A DNA stretch of 42,841 nt from Myxococcota bacterium (GTDB lineage: Bacteria > Myxococcota_A > UBA9160 > PR03). Under the pieces are notes generated by a model that was given only the letters and a program-made list of their open reading frames with translations, searched no databases and was not told the DNA's origin. The DNA lies in assembly GCA_030066475.1 (NCBI GenBank), contig JASJBO010000086.1, positions 1 through 42,841 on the forward strand, read 5' to 3'. Of the stretch, positions 21,872 through 30,208 are shown one piece after another; within the stretch, counting starts at the first letter, position 1; the number at the start of each line of letters is the position of its first letter. Position numbers and translations under genes: made by a program.

Positions 21872-24319
21872 ATGCTGAGCCCCTACCGGGTGCTGGACCT
21901 CTCCGACGAGCGCGGGATCTTCTGCCCCTTCGTGCTCGGCGAGCTCGGTGCCGACGTCGTCTGCGTCGAGCCGCCCGGCGGCTCGCGCGCGCGCCGGCAG
22001 GGCCCCTTCGCCGGCGACGTGCGCGAGCCCGAGCGCTCGCTCTTCTGGTGGGCGTACGCCCGCAACCAGCGCAGCGTGGTCCTCGCCCCCGAGTCGCCGG
22101 CCGACCGGTCCGCGCTGCTTCGCCTGGTCGAGAGCGCCGACGTGCTGGTGGAGTCGCGCGCGCCGGGCGAGATGGAGCGGCTCGGACTGGGCTTCGAGGA
22201 GCTGGCTCTCCGCAACCCCCGGCTCGTCTACGTCTCGATCACCCCCTTCGGCCGCACGGGACCCAAGGCCGGCTGGGCGGCGAGCGACCTGACGGTGTTC
22301 GCGGCCTCGGGGGCGCTCTGGCTGATGGGCGACGAGGATCGCCCCCCGGTCCGGATCTCGGCGCCCCAGGCCTTCCTCCACGCCGGGGCGGAGGCGGCCG
22401 CGGCGACGCTCGTCGCCCTCCACGAGCGCCGGCGCTCGGGGCGCGGCCAGCACGTCGACGTCTCCGCCCAGCAGGCCGTCGCGCTCGCTACCCAGTCCGA
22501 CATCGTGTCGGCCGCGGTGAACTCGGCCGGTGCCCGCCGCACCAGTGGCGGCGGAAGGATCGGCGGCCTGGAGCTGCGCTTCTCGTACCCCGCGCGCGAC
22601 GGTCACGTCTCGATCACGCACCTGTTCGGGCGGGCGATGGGCCCCGCGAGCGCCCGGCTCATGGAAGTCGTGTGCGAGGACGGCTTCTGCGACGAGGCAC
22701 TGCGCGACAAGGACTGGATCGCCATCGCCTCCCGGATCGTGGAGGGCGCCGAGCCGGTGGAGACCCACGAGCGGGCCAAGCGCGCCATCGCGGCCTGGAC
22801 CGCATCGAAGACCAAGGCCGAGCTGCTCGAGATCGCGCTGAAGCGCAGGCTGCTGATCGCGCCCGCCTCGACGCTGCGCGATGTCCGGTCGAGCGCCCAG
22901 CTCGCCGCGCGGGACTACTTCCAGCCGCTCGAACGGCCCGACGGGGCCGGTGCGACGCGGCAGCTCGGCGCCTTCGTTCGCAGCGGCGGCCTCCCGCCGC
23001 CGCCCGCGCGCCGTGCGCCGCGTGTCGGCGAGCACACCGCAGAGCTGCTCGCGGAGCGGCGGGAGCCCGTCGCGAGCGCTCCCGCGCCGGCCGACCCGCG
23101 CGCGGAGGACGCGGCCCTCCCTCTCGCGGGCGTCCGGATCCTCGACTTCATGTGGGCGATCGCGGGCCCGGTGGGCACGCGCATGCTCGCGGACTACGGG
23201 GCCGAGGTGGTGCGTATCGAGTCGGCGTCCCGGCCGGACGCGATCCGCGGCGGGCGTCCCTTCGTCGATCGGAAGTTCGGCATGGAGACCGGCGCCCTGT
23301 TCCACGGCTGCAACGCGAGCAAGCGGATGCTGGGGATCGACCTCGCCAGGCCGGAGGCGCGCGCCGTCGTCCTCGACCTGGTGCGCTGGGCGGACGTGGT
23401 GTGCGAGTCCTTCACGCCGGGCACCATGGCGAGGCTGGGCCTCGGCTACGACGCGCTGCGCGAGATCCACCCGGCCCTCGTCATGCTCAGCACGTCCCTG
23501 ATGGGCCAGACCGGCCCGCTCGCGCGGTTCTCCGGCTACGGGAATCTCTCGGCGGCGATCGTGGGCTTCCACGAGATGGCCGGCTGGCCCGATCGGGAGG
23601 CGTCCGGGCCCTACGGCGCCTACACGGACTACGTCACGCCGAAGTTCGTCGCGTCGGCGATCCTGGCCGCGCTCGACCAGCGGCACCGCACCGGGCAGGG
23701 CGTGCACCTGGATCTGTCGCAGGCCGAGGCGGCGCTGCACTTCCTGGCTCCGGACATGCTCCACACGCTCGTCGACGATGCCGAGCCCACGCGGCGTGGC
23801 AACCGCGACGATCGGCTCGCACCGCACGGCTGCTACCCCGTGGCCGGCGAGGATCGCTGGATCGCGATCGCGGTGGAGAACGATCGCGGCTTCCAGGACC
23901 TGTGCCGGCTGCTCGGTCGCGACGCGCTCGCCGGCGACCCGCGCTTCGCAACGGCGGACCGACGGCTGGCGCATGCCGAGGCGCTGGACGCGTCGATCGC
24001 CGGCCTCACCCGGGAGCGCGACGGCGCCGAGCTCGAGGCGCTGCTCCAGGGCGGCGGGATCGCCTGCCACACGGTCCAGAACAGCGCCGGGGCCTGCGCC
24101 GATCCGCAGCTCCGGGAGCGCGGGCACTTCGTGCGCCTCGAGTCGGGCGCGGCCTGGACGGTCGTCGAGGGCACGCGCTCGAAGCTGTCGCGCACGCCTG
24201 CGCGGATTCGCCGCGGCGTCCCGACGCTCGGGCGCGACAACTGGGAGATCCTCACCGGGCTGCTGGGATACGACGAGGAGCGGATGGCCGAGCTCGCCGT
24301 CGCGGGCGTGCTCGAATGA
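21872..24319 (+). CDS. Fused two-domain CaiB/BaiF-type CoA-transferase
   Basis: 815 residues, twice the length of the usual family III CoA-transferase. Domain 1 (about 1-390) begins YRVLDLSDERGIFCPFVLG and keeps the likely catalytic Asp139 in GWAASDLTVF. A Pro/Arg/Ala-rich linker follows (about 370-412). Domain 2 (about 413-815) restarts with GVRILDFMWAIAGPVGTRML, but where the Asp is expected it reads SGYGNLSAAI. This suggests one catalytic and one structural domain, like heteromeric BbsE/BbsF transferases joined in one chain. It would activate a carboxylic acid by CoA transfer. It is first in a rightward operon with an SDR and an acyl-CoA ligase. Confidence 0.92.
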   Translation: MLSPYRVLDLSDERGIFCPFVLGELGADVVCVEPPGGSRARRQGPFAGDVREPERSLFWWAYARNQRSVVLAPESPADRSALLRLVESADVLVESRAPGEMERLGLGFEELALRNPRLVYVSITPFGRTGPKAGWAASDLTVFAASGALWLMGDEDRPPVRISAPQAFLHAGAEAAAATLVALHERRRSGRGQHVDVSAQQAVALATQSDIVSAAVNSAGARRTSGGGRIGGLELRFSYPARDGHVSITHLFGRAMGPASARLMEVVCEDGFCDEALRDKDWIAIASRIVEGAEPVETHERAKRAIAAWTASKTKAELLEIALKRRLLIAPASTLRDVRSSAQLAARDYFQPLERPDGAGATRQLGAFVRSGGLPPPPARRAPRVGEHTAELLAERREPVASAPAPADPRAEDAALPLAGVRILDFMWAIAGPVGTRMLADYGAEVVRIESASRPDAIRGGRPFVDRKFGMETGALFHGCNASKRMLGIDLARPEARAVVLDLVRWADVVCESFTPGTMARLGLGYDALREIHPALVMLSTSLMGQTGPLARFSGYGNLSAAIVGFHEMAGWPDREASGPYGAYTDYVTPKFVASAILAALDQRHRTGQGVHLDLSQAEAALHFLAPDMLHTLVDDAEPTRRGNRDDRLAPHGCYPVAGEDRWIAIAVENDRGFQDLCRLLGRDALAGDPRFATADRRLAHAEALDASIAGLTRERDGAELEALLQGGGIACHTVQNSAGACADPQLRERGHFVRLESGAAWTVVEGTRSKLSRTPARIRRGVPTLGRDNWEILTGLLGYDEERMAELAVAGVLE

Positions 24320-24368
24320 AGGGCCCCGACCGTGATACGATCGGCGCGGGCAAACCAGGGGAGACGCG

Positions 24369-25133
24369 ATGTCGTTCACGGGACAGGTGGTGTTCGTCAC
24401 GGGGGGCGGCAGTGGCATGGGCCGGCTCGCCGCGCAGCGGATGGCCGACGCCGGCGCTCGGGTCGCCGCAGTGGACGTCAACGAGGCGGGGCTCTCCGAG
24501 ACGGCCGCGGGGCGCGAGGGCATCCACACCTGGCGTCTCGACGTCACCGACAACGAGGCGGTGCTCGCCACGGTGAAGCAGGTCGAGGACCGCCTCGGTC
24601 CGATCGACCGCGTCTACAACGCGGCCGCGATCATGCCCACCGGGCTCCTGATGGAGCAGGACACCGAGACGATCCTGCGCATCATGGAGGTCGACTACAA
24701 CGGCGTGGTCCACGTCGCCAAGGCGACGCTGCCGGGCATGCTCGAGCGCGGGCGCGGCGACCTGATCAACTTCGCCTCGATCGCCGGCTGGGGACCGACC
24801 CTGCACTTCGGCGCCTACAACGCGGCGAAGTTCGCCGTCGTCGCCTTCAGCGAGGTGCTCCACCACGAGAACCGGGACAAGGGGGTGCGCATCATCGCCG
24901 TCTGCCCGCCGCCGGTGGCGACGCCGCTGCTCGATCAGGCGACCTCGAAGCCCAAGGTGCTCGAGCAGGGCAAGCCGATCGAGCCGGGCCAGGTGCTCGA
25001 CGCCATCGAGCGGGACCTCGCCAAGGGGAAGCCGTTCTGCTTCCCGAACGCCCAGACGAAGCTCGCCTGGATCATGCGACGCCTCGCGCCCGATCTGCTC
25101 TGGTCGTGGGTGCACCGGATCGAAGGCCACTGA
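24369..25133 (+). CDS. SDR-family NAD(P)-dependent oxidoreductase
   Basis: 254 residues, classical SDR. TGGGSGMG is at 11-18, the acidic strand end AAVDVNEAGL suggests NAD, NNAG is replaced by YNAAAI, the catalytic Ser is in NFASIAGW, and Tyr/Lys are in AYNAAKFAV. A tail of about 30 residues continues past the fold (KLAWIMRRLAPDLLWSWVH) and is amphipathic, perhaps membrane-touching. GGGGAG precedes the ATG. A weak inverted repeat (CCGACCG, five bases, CGATCGG at 24326-24344) sits in the 49-base gap before the gene. It probably oxidises a hydroxyacyl intermediate in this pathway. Confidence 0.92.
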   Translation: MSFTGQVVFVTGGGSGMGRLAAQRMADAGARVAAVDVNEAGLSETAAGREGIHTWRLDVTDNEAVLATVKQVEDRLGPIDRVYNAAAIMPTGLLMEQDTETILRIMEVDYNGVVHVAKATLPGMLERGRGDLINFASIAGWGPTLHFGAYNAAKFAVVAFSEVLHHENRDKGVRIIAVCPPPVATPLLDQATSKPKVLEQGKPIEPGQVLDAIERDLAKGKPFCFPNAQTKLAWIMRRLAPDLLWSWVHRIEGH

Positions 25134-25149
25134 GCCGCCGCGGACCGAC

Positions 25150-26718
25150 GTGTACCCGGGACACCACGCCCAGACCTCGCCCGACAAGCCCGCCGCGATC
25201 TCCGCACGCACCGGCGAGGTGGTCACCTACGCCGAGCTCGACGCGCGCTCCAACCGGCTGGCGCAGCTGCTGTGGGCCGAGGGGCTGCGCCGCGGCGACC
25301 ACGTCGCGGTGTTCCTCGAGAACCACCTCCGCTACTTCGAGGTCGCCTGGGCCGCGTTCCGGTCCGGGCTCTACCTCACCACCGTCAACCGCTACCTCAC
25401 GGCGCCCGAGGCCGGCTACATCGTGGACGACTGCGGGGCGCAGGTGCTGGTGTCGTCGCGCGCCGTCCACGAGGCGGCGGCGGAGATCCCCGAGCGCGCG
25501 CCGGGCTGTCGCCGCTTCCTCGTCCTCGACGGCCCGCCCGAAGGCGCCGCCGGTCCTTTCGAGTGCTACGAGGACGCCCTCGACGCGCACCGCCCGGAGC
25601 CCCTCGCCGAGGAGCCGCTCGGCGAGTTCATGCTCTACAGCTCCGGGACCACCGGGCGGCCCAAGGGGATCACGCGTCCGCTGCCGAAGCGGCCGGTCTC
25701 GCGGGGCCTGGCGATGAACGCCGTGCTGAAGGGCCTGTTCCAGGTGCAGCCGGACTCGGTCTACCTCTCGCCCGCCCCGCTCTACCACTCGGCCCCGATC
25801 GGCTTCTGCACCGCGATGCAGTCGCTCGGCGGCACCGTGGTCATGATGGACCACTTCGACGCCCGGGATGCGCTGCGGGCGCTGGAGACGTACGCCGTCA
25901 GCCACAGCCAGTGGGTTCCCACCATGTTCTCGCGCATGCTGAAGCTCCCGGACGAGGAGCGCGCCGGCTTCGATCTCTCCGCGCACCGGGTCGCGATCCA
26001 CGCCGCCGCGCCCTGTCCGCGCAAGGTGAAGCAGGAGATGTTCGCGTGGTGGGGCCCGATCCTCCACGAGTACTACGGCGGAACCGAGCTGAACGGACTC
26101 ACCTACGTCGGGCCGGAGGACTGGCTCGCCCATCCCGGCACGGTCGGCCGCGCGGTGATGGGCACGATCCGCATCTGCGACGAGGACGGCGCCGAGCTGC
26201 CGGCCGGCGAGCCCGGCATCGTGTACTTCGAGCGGGACACGGCGCCGTTCCAGTACCACAAGGACCCGGACAAGACGCGCAGCGCGCAGCACCCGGTGCA
26301 CCCCGCCTGGACGGCGCTGGGCGACGTGGGCTACGTCGACGACGAGGGCTTCCTCTACCTCACCGACCGGGCGTCGTTCATGATCATCTCGGGGGGCGTC
26401 AACATCTACCCCCAGGAGATCGAGAACGAGCTGATCATGCATCCCCGGGTCGAGGACGTGGCCGTGGTGGGGGTGCCGCATCCCGAGTTCGGAGAAGAGG
26501 TGAAGGCGGTCGTGCAGCCGGTCGCGGGCGTCGAGGCCGACGAGGCGCTGGCCGAGGAGCTGATCGCCTACGCCCGAGAGCGCCTGGCGGCCTACAAGTG
26601 CCCGCGCTCGATCGACTTCGAGCGCGAGCTCCCGCGCCTGCCCACCGGCAAGCTCTACAAGCGCCTGCTCAAGGACCGCTACTGGGGACGCGGCGACTCG
26701 CGCATCGTCCAGGAGTAG
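25150..26718 (+). CDS. Acyl-CoA synthetase (AMP-forming)
   Basis: 522 residues from a GTG start 16 bases after the SDR. The ATP-binding P-loop is YSSGTTGRPKG, the adenine-binding motif is YYGGTELNGL, the core motif with the hinge Asp is YLTDRASFMIISGGVNIYP, and the catalytic Lys is in LPTGKLYKRL near the C-terminus. It activates a carboxylic acid to its CoA thioester with ATP. Together with the fused CoA-transferase there are two ways to make the CoA ester in one operon. It has no membrane segment. The C-terminus ends 7 bases from the convergent ACAD gene. Confidence 0.94.
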   Translation: MYPGHHAQTSPDKPAAISARTGEVVTYAELDARSNRLAQLLWAEGLRRGDHVAVFLENHLRYFEVAWAAFRSGLYLTTVNRYLTAPEAGYIVDDCGAQVLVSSRAVHEAAAEIPERAPGCRRFLVLDGPPEGAAGPFECYEDALDAHRPEPLAEEPLGEFMLYSSGTTGRPKGITRPLPKRPVSRGLAMNAVLKGLFQVQPDSVYLSPAPLYHSAPIGFCTAMQSLGGTVVMMDHFDARDALRALETYAVSHSQWVPTMFSRMLKLPDEERAGFDLSAHRVAIHAAAPCPRKVKQEMFAWWGPILHEYYGGTELNGLTYVGPEDWLAHPGTVGRAVMGTIRICDEDGAELPAGEPGIVYFERDTAPFQYHKDPDKTRSAQHPVHPAWTALGDVGYVDDEGFLYLTDRASFMIISGGVNIYPQEIENELIMHPRVEDVAVVGVPHPEFGEEVKAVVQPVAGVEADEALAEELIAYARERLAAYKCPRSIDFERELPRLPTGKLYKRLLKDRYWGRGDSRIVQE

Positions 26719-26725
26719 CCCGCGC

Positions 26726-27928
26726 CTACAGCATCGGGTGACCGCCGGCCCCTCCGAGCAGGAGCGAGCCGACTCCCTCCCAGCCCTTGAGCTGGCCGAC
26801 CAGGTGCTGGCAGGCGGTCTGCATGTCGCGCATGTGGCGGTCGAACGGGCTCTTCTTCGCGTAGATCGCGCTGCCCCCGATGGTGTCGTACATCAGGCGC
26901 ACCACCTCGCGACCTGCCTGGAAGGCATGGGTGCGGGAGAGCCAGACGTCGGCGCGCTCCTCCGGCGTCAGCGCCTCGCCCTTCTCGAGCTTGGCCCACT
27001 GCCTCTCGAGCGACGAGAAGACGTAGCTGCGCGCGGCGCCGAGCCGGGTCTGCGCCTCGGCGACCGCCATCTGCACGCGCGGCATGTCGCGGTAGAGCTG
27101 GCCCGTGATCCGGTCGCCCTTCCCGGCCAGCATCTCGCGCGCGGTCTCGATGGCGTCCGCCGCCACACCGAGCGGGACGCCCGACATCTTGCGCAGGAGG
27201 TGATCCGGCCGCGCCCAGATCGTGCCCGCGCGCGGCGCCGGCTCGAAGAAGCTGAAGGTCCGCTCCGCGGGCACGAAGAGGTCCTCGACCCGGTAGTCGA
27301 TGCTGCCCGTCCCGCGCAGACCGGTCGTGTACCAGGTGTCGAGCAGCTCGTAGGCGTCCCGCGGCGCCATCAGGATGCGCCAGGCGGGCAGACCGGTCGC
27401 CTCGTCCATCACGGGCTTGCCGTCCCGGTGGACGATGCAGCCCGCCACCAGCCAGTCGCAGTGGTTCGCGCCGCTGCCGAACATCCACTGGCCGCTGACG
27501 CGGTATCCGCCGTCGACCTCGTGGGCCGGCGCGACCGGATAGACCCAGCCCGAGGTGGCCATGTCGAGACGCGGATACATCTCGCGCGCCACCGAGTCCT
27601 CGAGGTAGCCGGAGTAGATCCCGGAGTCGGTCCAGATGAACGAGCACCACGCCACCGACGCGTCGGCGCGCGCCAGCGCCTCGATCACCTCGACCTGCTC
27701 CATGGGGTTCATCTCGGGCCCGCCCCAGATCTTCGGCATGTTCATGCGCATGACGCCGGCGTGGCGAACCTCCTCGACGATGTCGGGCGGGAGCATGCGC
27801 AGCTCGTCGTACCGAGGCGCCAGGTCCTTCTCGCGGATGCGCGCGGCGAGCTCGCGGGCGTTGTCGAGGATTTCGGCGCCGGAGAGGGGCCGGCCTTCCT
27901 GGGGAACGATCTCGGCGGCGGGACTCAC
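26726..27928 (-). CDS. ACAD-fold flavin-dependent monooxygenase (HsaA-like) or acyl-CoA dehydrogenase
   Basis: 400 residues from a GTG start overlapping a small upstream ORF (GTGA). The acyl-CoA dehydrogenase fold is clear. The order is a helical N-terminal domain, a beta-domain with 'VSGQWMFGSGANHCDWLVAG' and 'TGLRGTGSIDYRVEDLFVP', and a C-terminal helical bundle. The beta-domain motif W-x-F-x-S-G and the terminal 'DTIGGSAIYAKKSPFDRHMR' match two-component flavin hydroxylases such as HsaA or DszC-like enzymes. No catalytic Glu of a true dehydrogenase is apparent. A flavin reductase partner is not seen nearby. It converges on the acyl-CoA ligase gene. Confidence 0.85.
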   Translation of the reverse strand: MSPAAEIVPQEGRPLSGAEILDNARELAARIREKDLAPRYDELRMLPPDIVEEVRHAGVMRMNMPKIWGGPEMNPMEQVEVIEALARADASVAWCSFIWTDSGIYSGYLEDSVAREMYPRLDMATSGWVYPVAPAHEVDGGYRVSGQWMFGSGANHCDWLVAGCIVHRDGKPVMDEATGLPAWRILMAPRDAYELLDTWYTTGLRGTGSIDYRVEDLFVPAERTFSFFEPAPRAGTIWARPDHLLRKMSGVPLGVAADAIETAREMLAGKGDRITGQLYRDMPRVQMAVAEAQTRLGAARSYVFSSLERQWAKLEKGEALTPEERADVWLSRTHAFQAGREVVRLMYDTIGGSAIYAKKSPFDRHMRDMQTACQHLVGQLKGWEGVGSLLLGGAGGHPML

Positions 27929-28047
27929 GGGGTGTCTCCTTCGGAGCTCGAGCCGGCCGCCTCGTCCAGAAGGCGTTCGCCGACCGCCTTCACGCTCATC
28001 GCGATGAGCTCGAAGGCGCGCTTCAGGTTGGTGGTGTCGGGCTCGAT
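27925..28047 (-). CDS. Tiny ORF coupled to the ACAD-type gene
   Basis: An open frame from the TAG at 28072-28074 to a TGA at 27925-27927 whose last bases overlap the GTG of the ACAD-type gene (GTGA). From about codon 9 the third positions are about 90% G/C, like real genes here. The peptide contains TTNLKRAFELIAMSVKAVGE and a charged tail. The start is unclear: an ATC at 28047 near a predicted transcription start, a CTG at 28026, or an ATG at 27999. It may be a leader, a microprotein or the tail of a lost gene. No family was recognised. Confidence 0.35.
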   Translation of the reverse strand: MEPDTTNLKRAFELIAMSVKAVGERLLDEAAGSSSEGDTP

Positions 28048-28055
28048 CTGGCTCG

Positions 28056-28083
28056 CACTATAGTGGTTGACCTAGATTGTCAA
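28056..28083 (-). promoter_or_regulatory. Promoter with two palindromes ahead of the ACAD-type gene
   Basis: On the minus strand TTGACA (28078-28083) and TATAGT (28057-28062) are 15 bases apart and would drive the tiny ORF and ACAD gene. The -10 lies inside a perfect palindrome CACTATAGTG (28056-28065), and the -35 inside a perfect TTGAC-N7-GTCAA repeat (28067-28083). This arrangement is typical of a repressed promoter. The divergent M19 gene begins 45 bases away. Confidence 0.6.
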
Positions 28084-28127
28084 TCCGCCACTCCTGACTG
28101 CGCGATCGTCTGGGGATGGGAGGACCC

Positions 28128-29126
28128 ATGGGCCAGCGCCCGATCTCGGACGAGGCCGACGAGCTGCACCGCGACGCGCTCGTCTGGGACATGACGATGC
28201 CGATCATCACGCCGGGGGCGCCCGAGAAGCGGGGCGAGATCTTCGCTCGCGACGCGGCGGCCGGGATCGACTTCCAGTCGCTCACCCTCGCCGTCGACGG
28301 CTTCGACTACCGCACGACGGGCAAGCTGATCGCCACCTATCGCGCGCTCGTCGCGGAGCACGCGGAGACGGTCGTGCTCGCGGCGTCGACCGACGCGATC
28401 CTCGCCGCGAAGGCGGCGGGCAAGCTCGCGATCGGCTTCCACTTCCAGGGCACCGCGCCCTTCGAGCAGGAGCTCGGCTTCGTCGACGTCTTCTACCAGC
28501 TCGGCATCCGCCACGCGCTCATGGCCTACAACCAGCACAACGCCGTCGGCTCGGGCTGTCACGTCGACACCGACCGGGGCCTCACGCCCTTCGGGCGCGA
28601 GCTCGTCGCCGAGATGAACCGCGTGGGCATGCTCGTCGACTGCGCCCACACCGGCTACCGCACCATGATGGAGACGGTCGAGGCCTCGACCGCGCCGGTC
28701 ATCGTCTCGCACACGAACGTCCATGCCCTCCGCGCACACGACCGCTGCATCCGCGACGACCAGATCCAGGCGTGCGCAGCGAGCGGCGGCGTGATGGGCA
28801 TCACCGGCCTGAGCCCCTTCCTCGGCGAGGGCGTCGCAACCGTCGAGCGCCTCGTCGACCACGTCGACCACCTGGCGCGGCTCGTGGGGCCCGAGCACGT
28901 CGGGCTCGGCCTCGACTACGTCTTCGACATGGCCGCGTTCGAGACGTTCGTCGCGAGCTCCGACGCCTACGCCGCCTCGGGCGGCTACTCGGGAATGACC
29001 CAGCTCGAGCTCGAGGATGTCCCCGCGATCACCCGGGAGCTGCTCCGCCGCGGTTACGGCGAGCAGGAGGTCCGGGGCATCCTCGGCGAGAACTGGCTGC
29101 GGGTGTGCCGGCAGGTGTGGCGCTGA
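28128..29126 (+). CDS. Peptidase M19 (membrane dipeptidase-like) protein with altered metal site
   Basis: 332 residues from the ATG at 28128, chosen because GGGAGG lies 4-8 bases upstream; an ATG at 28116 is the alternative. The M19 TIM-barrel is clear: 'LTPFGRELVAEMNRVGMLVD', CAHTGYRTMMETVEA, VIVSHTNVHALRAHDR and ASGGVMGITGL. Renal-type dipeptidases bind two zincs via HxD, Glu, His and His. Here the two later His remain (DCAH, SHTN), but the N-terminal HxD position reads MTMP and the Glu position reads FHFQG. It may therefore act on a different substrate or with one metal. No signal peptide is seen. Its position beside the catabolic block suggests hydrolysis of a small molecule rather than peptides. 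Confidence 0.85.
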   Translation: MGQRPISDEADELHRDALVWDMTMPIITPGAPEKRGEIFARDAAAGIDFQSLTLAVDGFDYRTTGKLIATYRALVAEHAETVVLAASTDAILAAKAAGKLAIGFHFQGTAPFEQELGFVDVFYQLGIRHALMAYNQHNAVGSGCHVDTDRGLTPFGRELVAEMNRVGMLVDCAHTGYRTMMETVEASTAPVIVSHTNVHALRAHDRCIRDDQIQACAASGGVMGITGLSPFLGEGVATVERLVDHVDHLARLVGPEHVGLGLDYVFDMAAFETFVASSDAYAASGGYSGMTQLELEDVPAITRELLRRGYGEQEVRGILGENWLRVCRQVWR

Positions 29127-29197
29127 GCGCGCGCCACGCGCCCGCGGCACGAGAGCTATCGTAGGGATTCGCACCCCGTCGCCGACTCGGAGGCTCG

Positions 29198-29605
29198 ATG
29201 CTCGCATCCCGTTCGCTCGCCGCGGCCGCGCTCTGCACCCTCGTGCTCTGCACCGGTTGCGTGCTGGCGCAGACCACCGACGGCACGAAGATCCGGGACA
29301 CCGACGTGGAAGGAATCGTCGTGGGCCAGTCCACCCGGGCCGACGTCGTGCGCATGCTGGGCGCGCCGGACAAGATCATCTACTCGAACCTCGAGCACGA
29401 CCCCCTGTTCGAGCGCGCCTACCGCTTCCGCCGCACCAAGCGCCGCACCACCTTCTTCACGATCATCATCTTCTCGGCGGCCCGCACCGACAAGAACGAG
29501 GACAACGTGATCGTCTTCTTCGACGACGACGGGGTCGTCGAGGACGTCGCGGTACGGCTCGACATGAACGAGCCGGGCTACGGCAAGCCGTGGGGCGGCG
29601 ATTGA
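29198..29605 (+). CDS. BamE/SmpA-like small lipoprotein
   Basis: 135 residues. The lipoprotein signal is SLAAAALCTLVLCTGCVLA, with Cys21 as the likely lipidated residue although position -3 is Cys rather than Leu. The mature part has the SmpA/OmlA pattern 'GIVVGQSTRADVVRMLGAPD' followed by KIIYSNLEHD, then a basic stretch (RFRRTKRRTT), the hydrophobic strand FFTIIIFSAA and 'DNVIVFFDDDGVVEDVAVRL', the final strand common to this fold. It should sit in the outer membrane facing the periplasm. The TGA overlaps the TTG start of the next gene. Confidence 0.82.
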   Translation: MLASRSLAAAALCTLVLCTGCVLAQTTDGTKIRDTDVEGIVVGQSTRADVVRMLGAPDKIIYSNLEHDPLFERAYRFRRTKRRTTFFTIIIFSAARTDKNEDNVIVFFDDDGVVEDVAVRLDMNEPGYGKPWGGD

Positions 29606-30186
29606 GGCGGCGTGCGGCCGTCCTCGCGCTGGTGGTGTGCGCCGCGCTGCCGCTCGCGGGCTGCCGCTACCACATCTCGCGCCTCGATCTGAACCGGGCC
29701 GTCACCCGTGCGCACTTCGAGGCGATCCTGCTCGGCGAGCACGATCGCCGCGACGTGCTCGCGTACCTGGGCCCGCCCGACCGGGTGCTCTACACGCCGA
29801 GCGAGCTGATCTTCGACTACGAGGCCGCGCGCCACCGCGGCAACGACTTCAGCTTCTTCCTGCCCACCTACTTCGTCGGCTCGGGGCCCTTCTTCCTGCT
29901 GCGGATCCCACGGCTGTTCTTCTCCGGCTTCGAGGAGCCCGACGAGTTCGACGAGACCACCGGCGAGCGCGCGAGCCGCCGCGCGACCCAGTTCGGGCTG
30001 GGACTCATCCCGTTCACGCGGGGCGAGGACCTCCTGATCGTGCGCGGCCGCCAGGTGCGCCGCGACCGGCTGCGCGTGGTGATGGACCGCGAGACGCTCG
30101 CCACCCGGGCCAAGGCGCTGCGGCTCGCGAGCGGCGAGTACGAGCAGCACACGATCACCGACCGGATGCTGCTGCAGACCGACTGA
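29602..30186 (+). CDS. Second BamE/SmpA-like lipoprotein
   Basis: 194 residues from a TTG start overlapping the previous stop (TTGA); no closer start fits. The signal is RRRAAVLALVVCAALPLAGC with a perfect LAGC lipobox. The mature part opens with 'AILLGEHDRRDVLAYLGPPD' and RVLYTPSELIFDYE, which matches the same stretch of the preceding gene (G-x2-R-x-D-V-x2-x-LG-x-PD-x-x-x-Y), so the two are tandem paralogs. It is longer, with a hydrophobic insertion (FSFFLPTYFVGSGPFFLL) that may dip into the membrane, and a basic C-terminal half. The partner and role are unknown. Confidence 0.75.
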   Translation: MRRRAAVLALVVCAALPLAGCRYHISRLDLNRAVTRAHFEAILLGEHDRRDVLAYLGPPDRVLYTPSELIFDYEAARHRGNDFSFFLPTYFVGSGPFFLLRIPRLFFSGFEEPDEFDETTGERASRRATQFGLGLIPFTRGEDLLIVRGRQVRRDRLRVVMDRETLATRAKALRLASGEYEQHTITDRMLLQTD

Positions 30187-30208
30187 ACGGAGCCAGGCGG
30201 AGGACCTC

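Noticed and set aside
24326..24344. Inverted repeat CCGACCG-N5-CGATCGG before the SDR gene
   Set aside because: One arm mismatch and no promoter context in an operon-internal gap; too weak to call.
21704..24571. A 955-codon minus-strand frame opposite the fused CoA-transferase
   Set aside because: It is antisense to a clear two-domain enzyme and rich in His/Arg/Ala without motifs.
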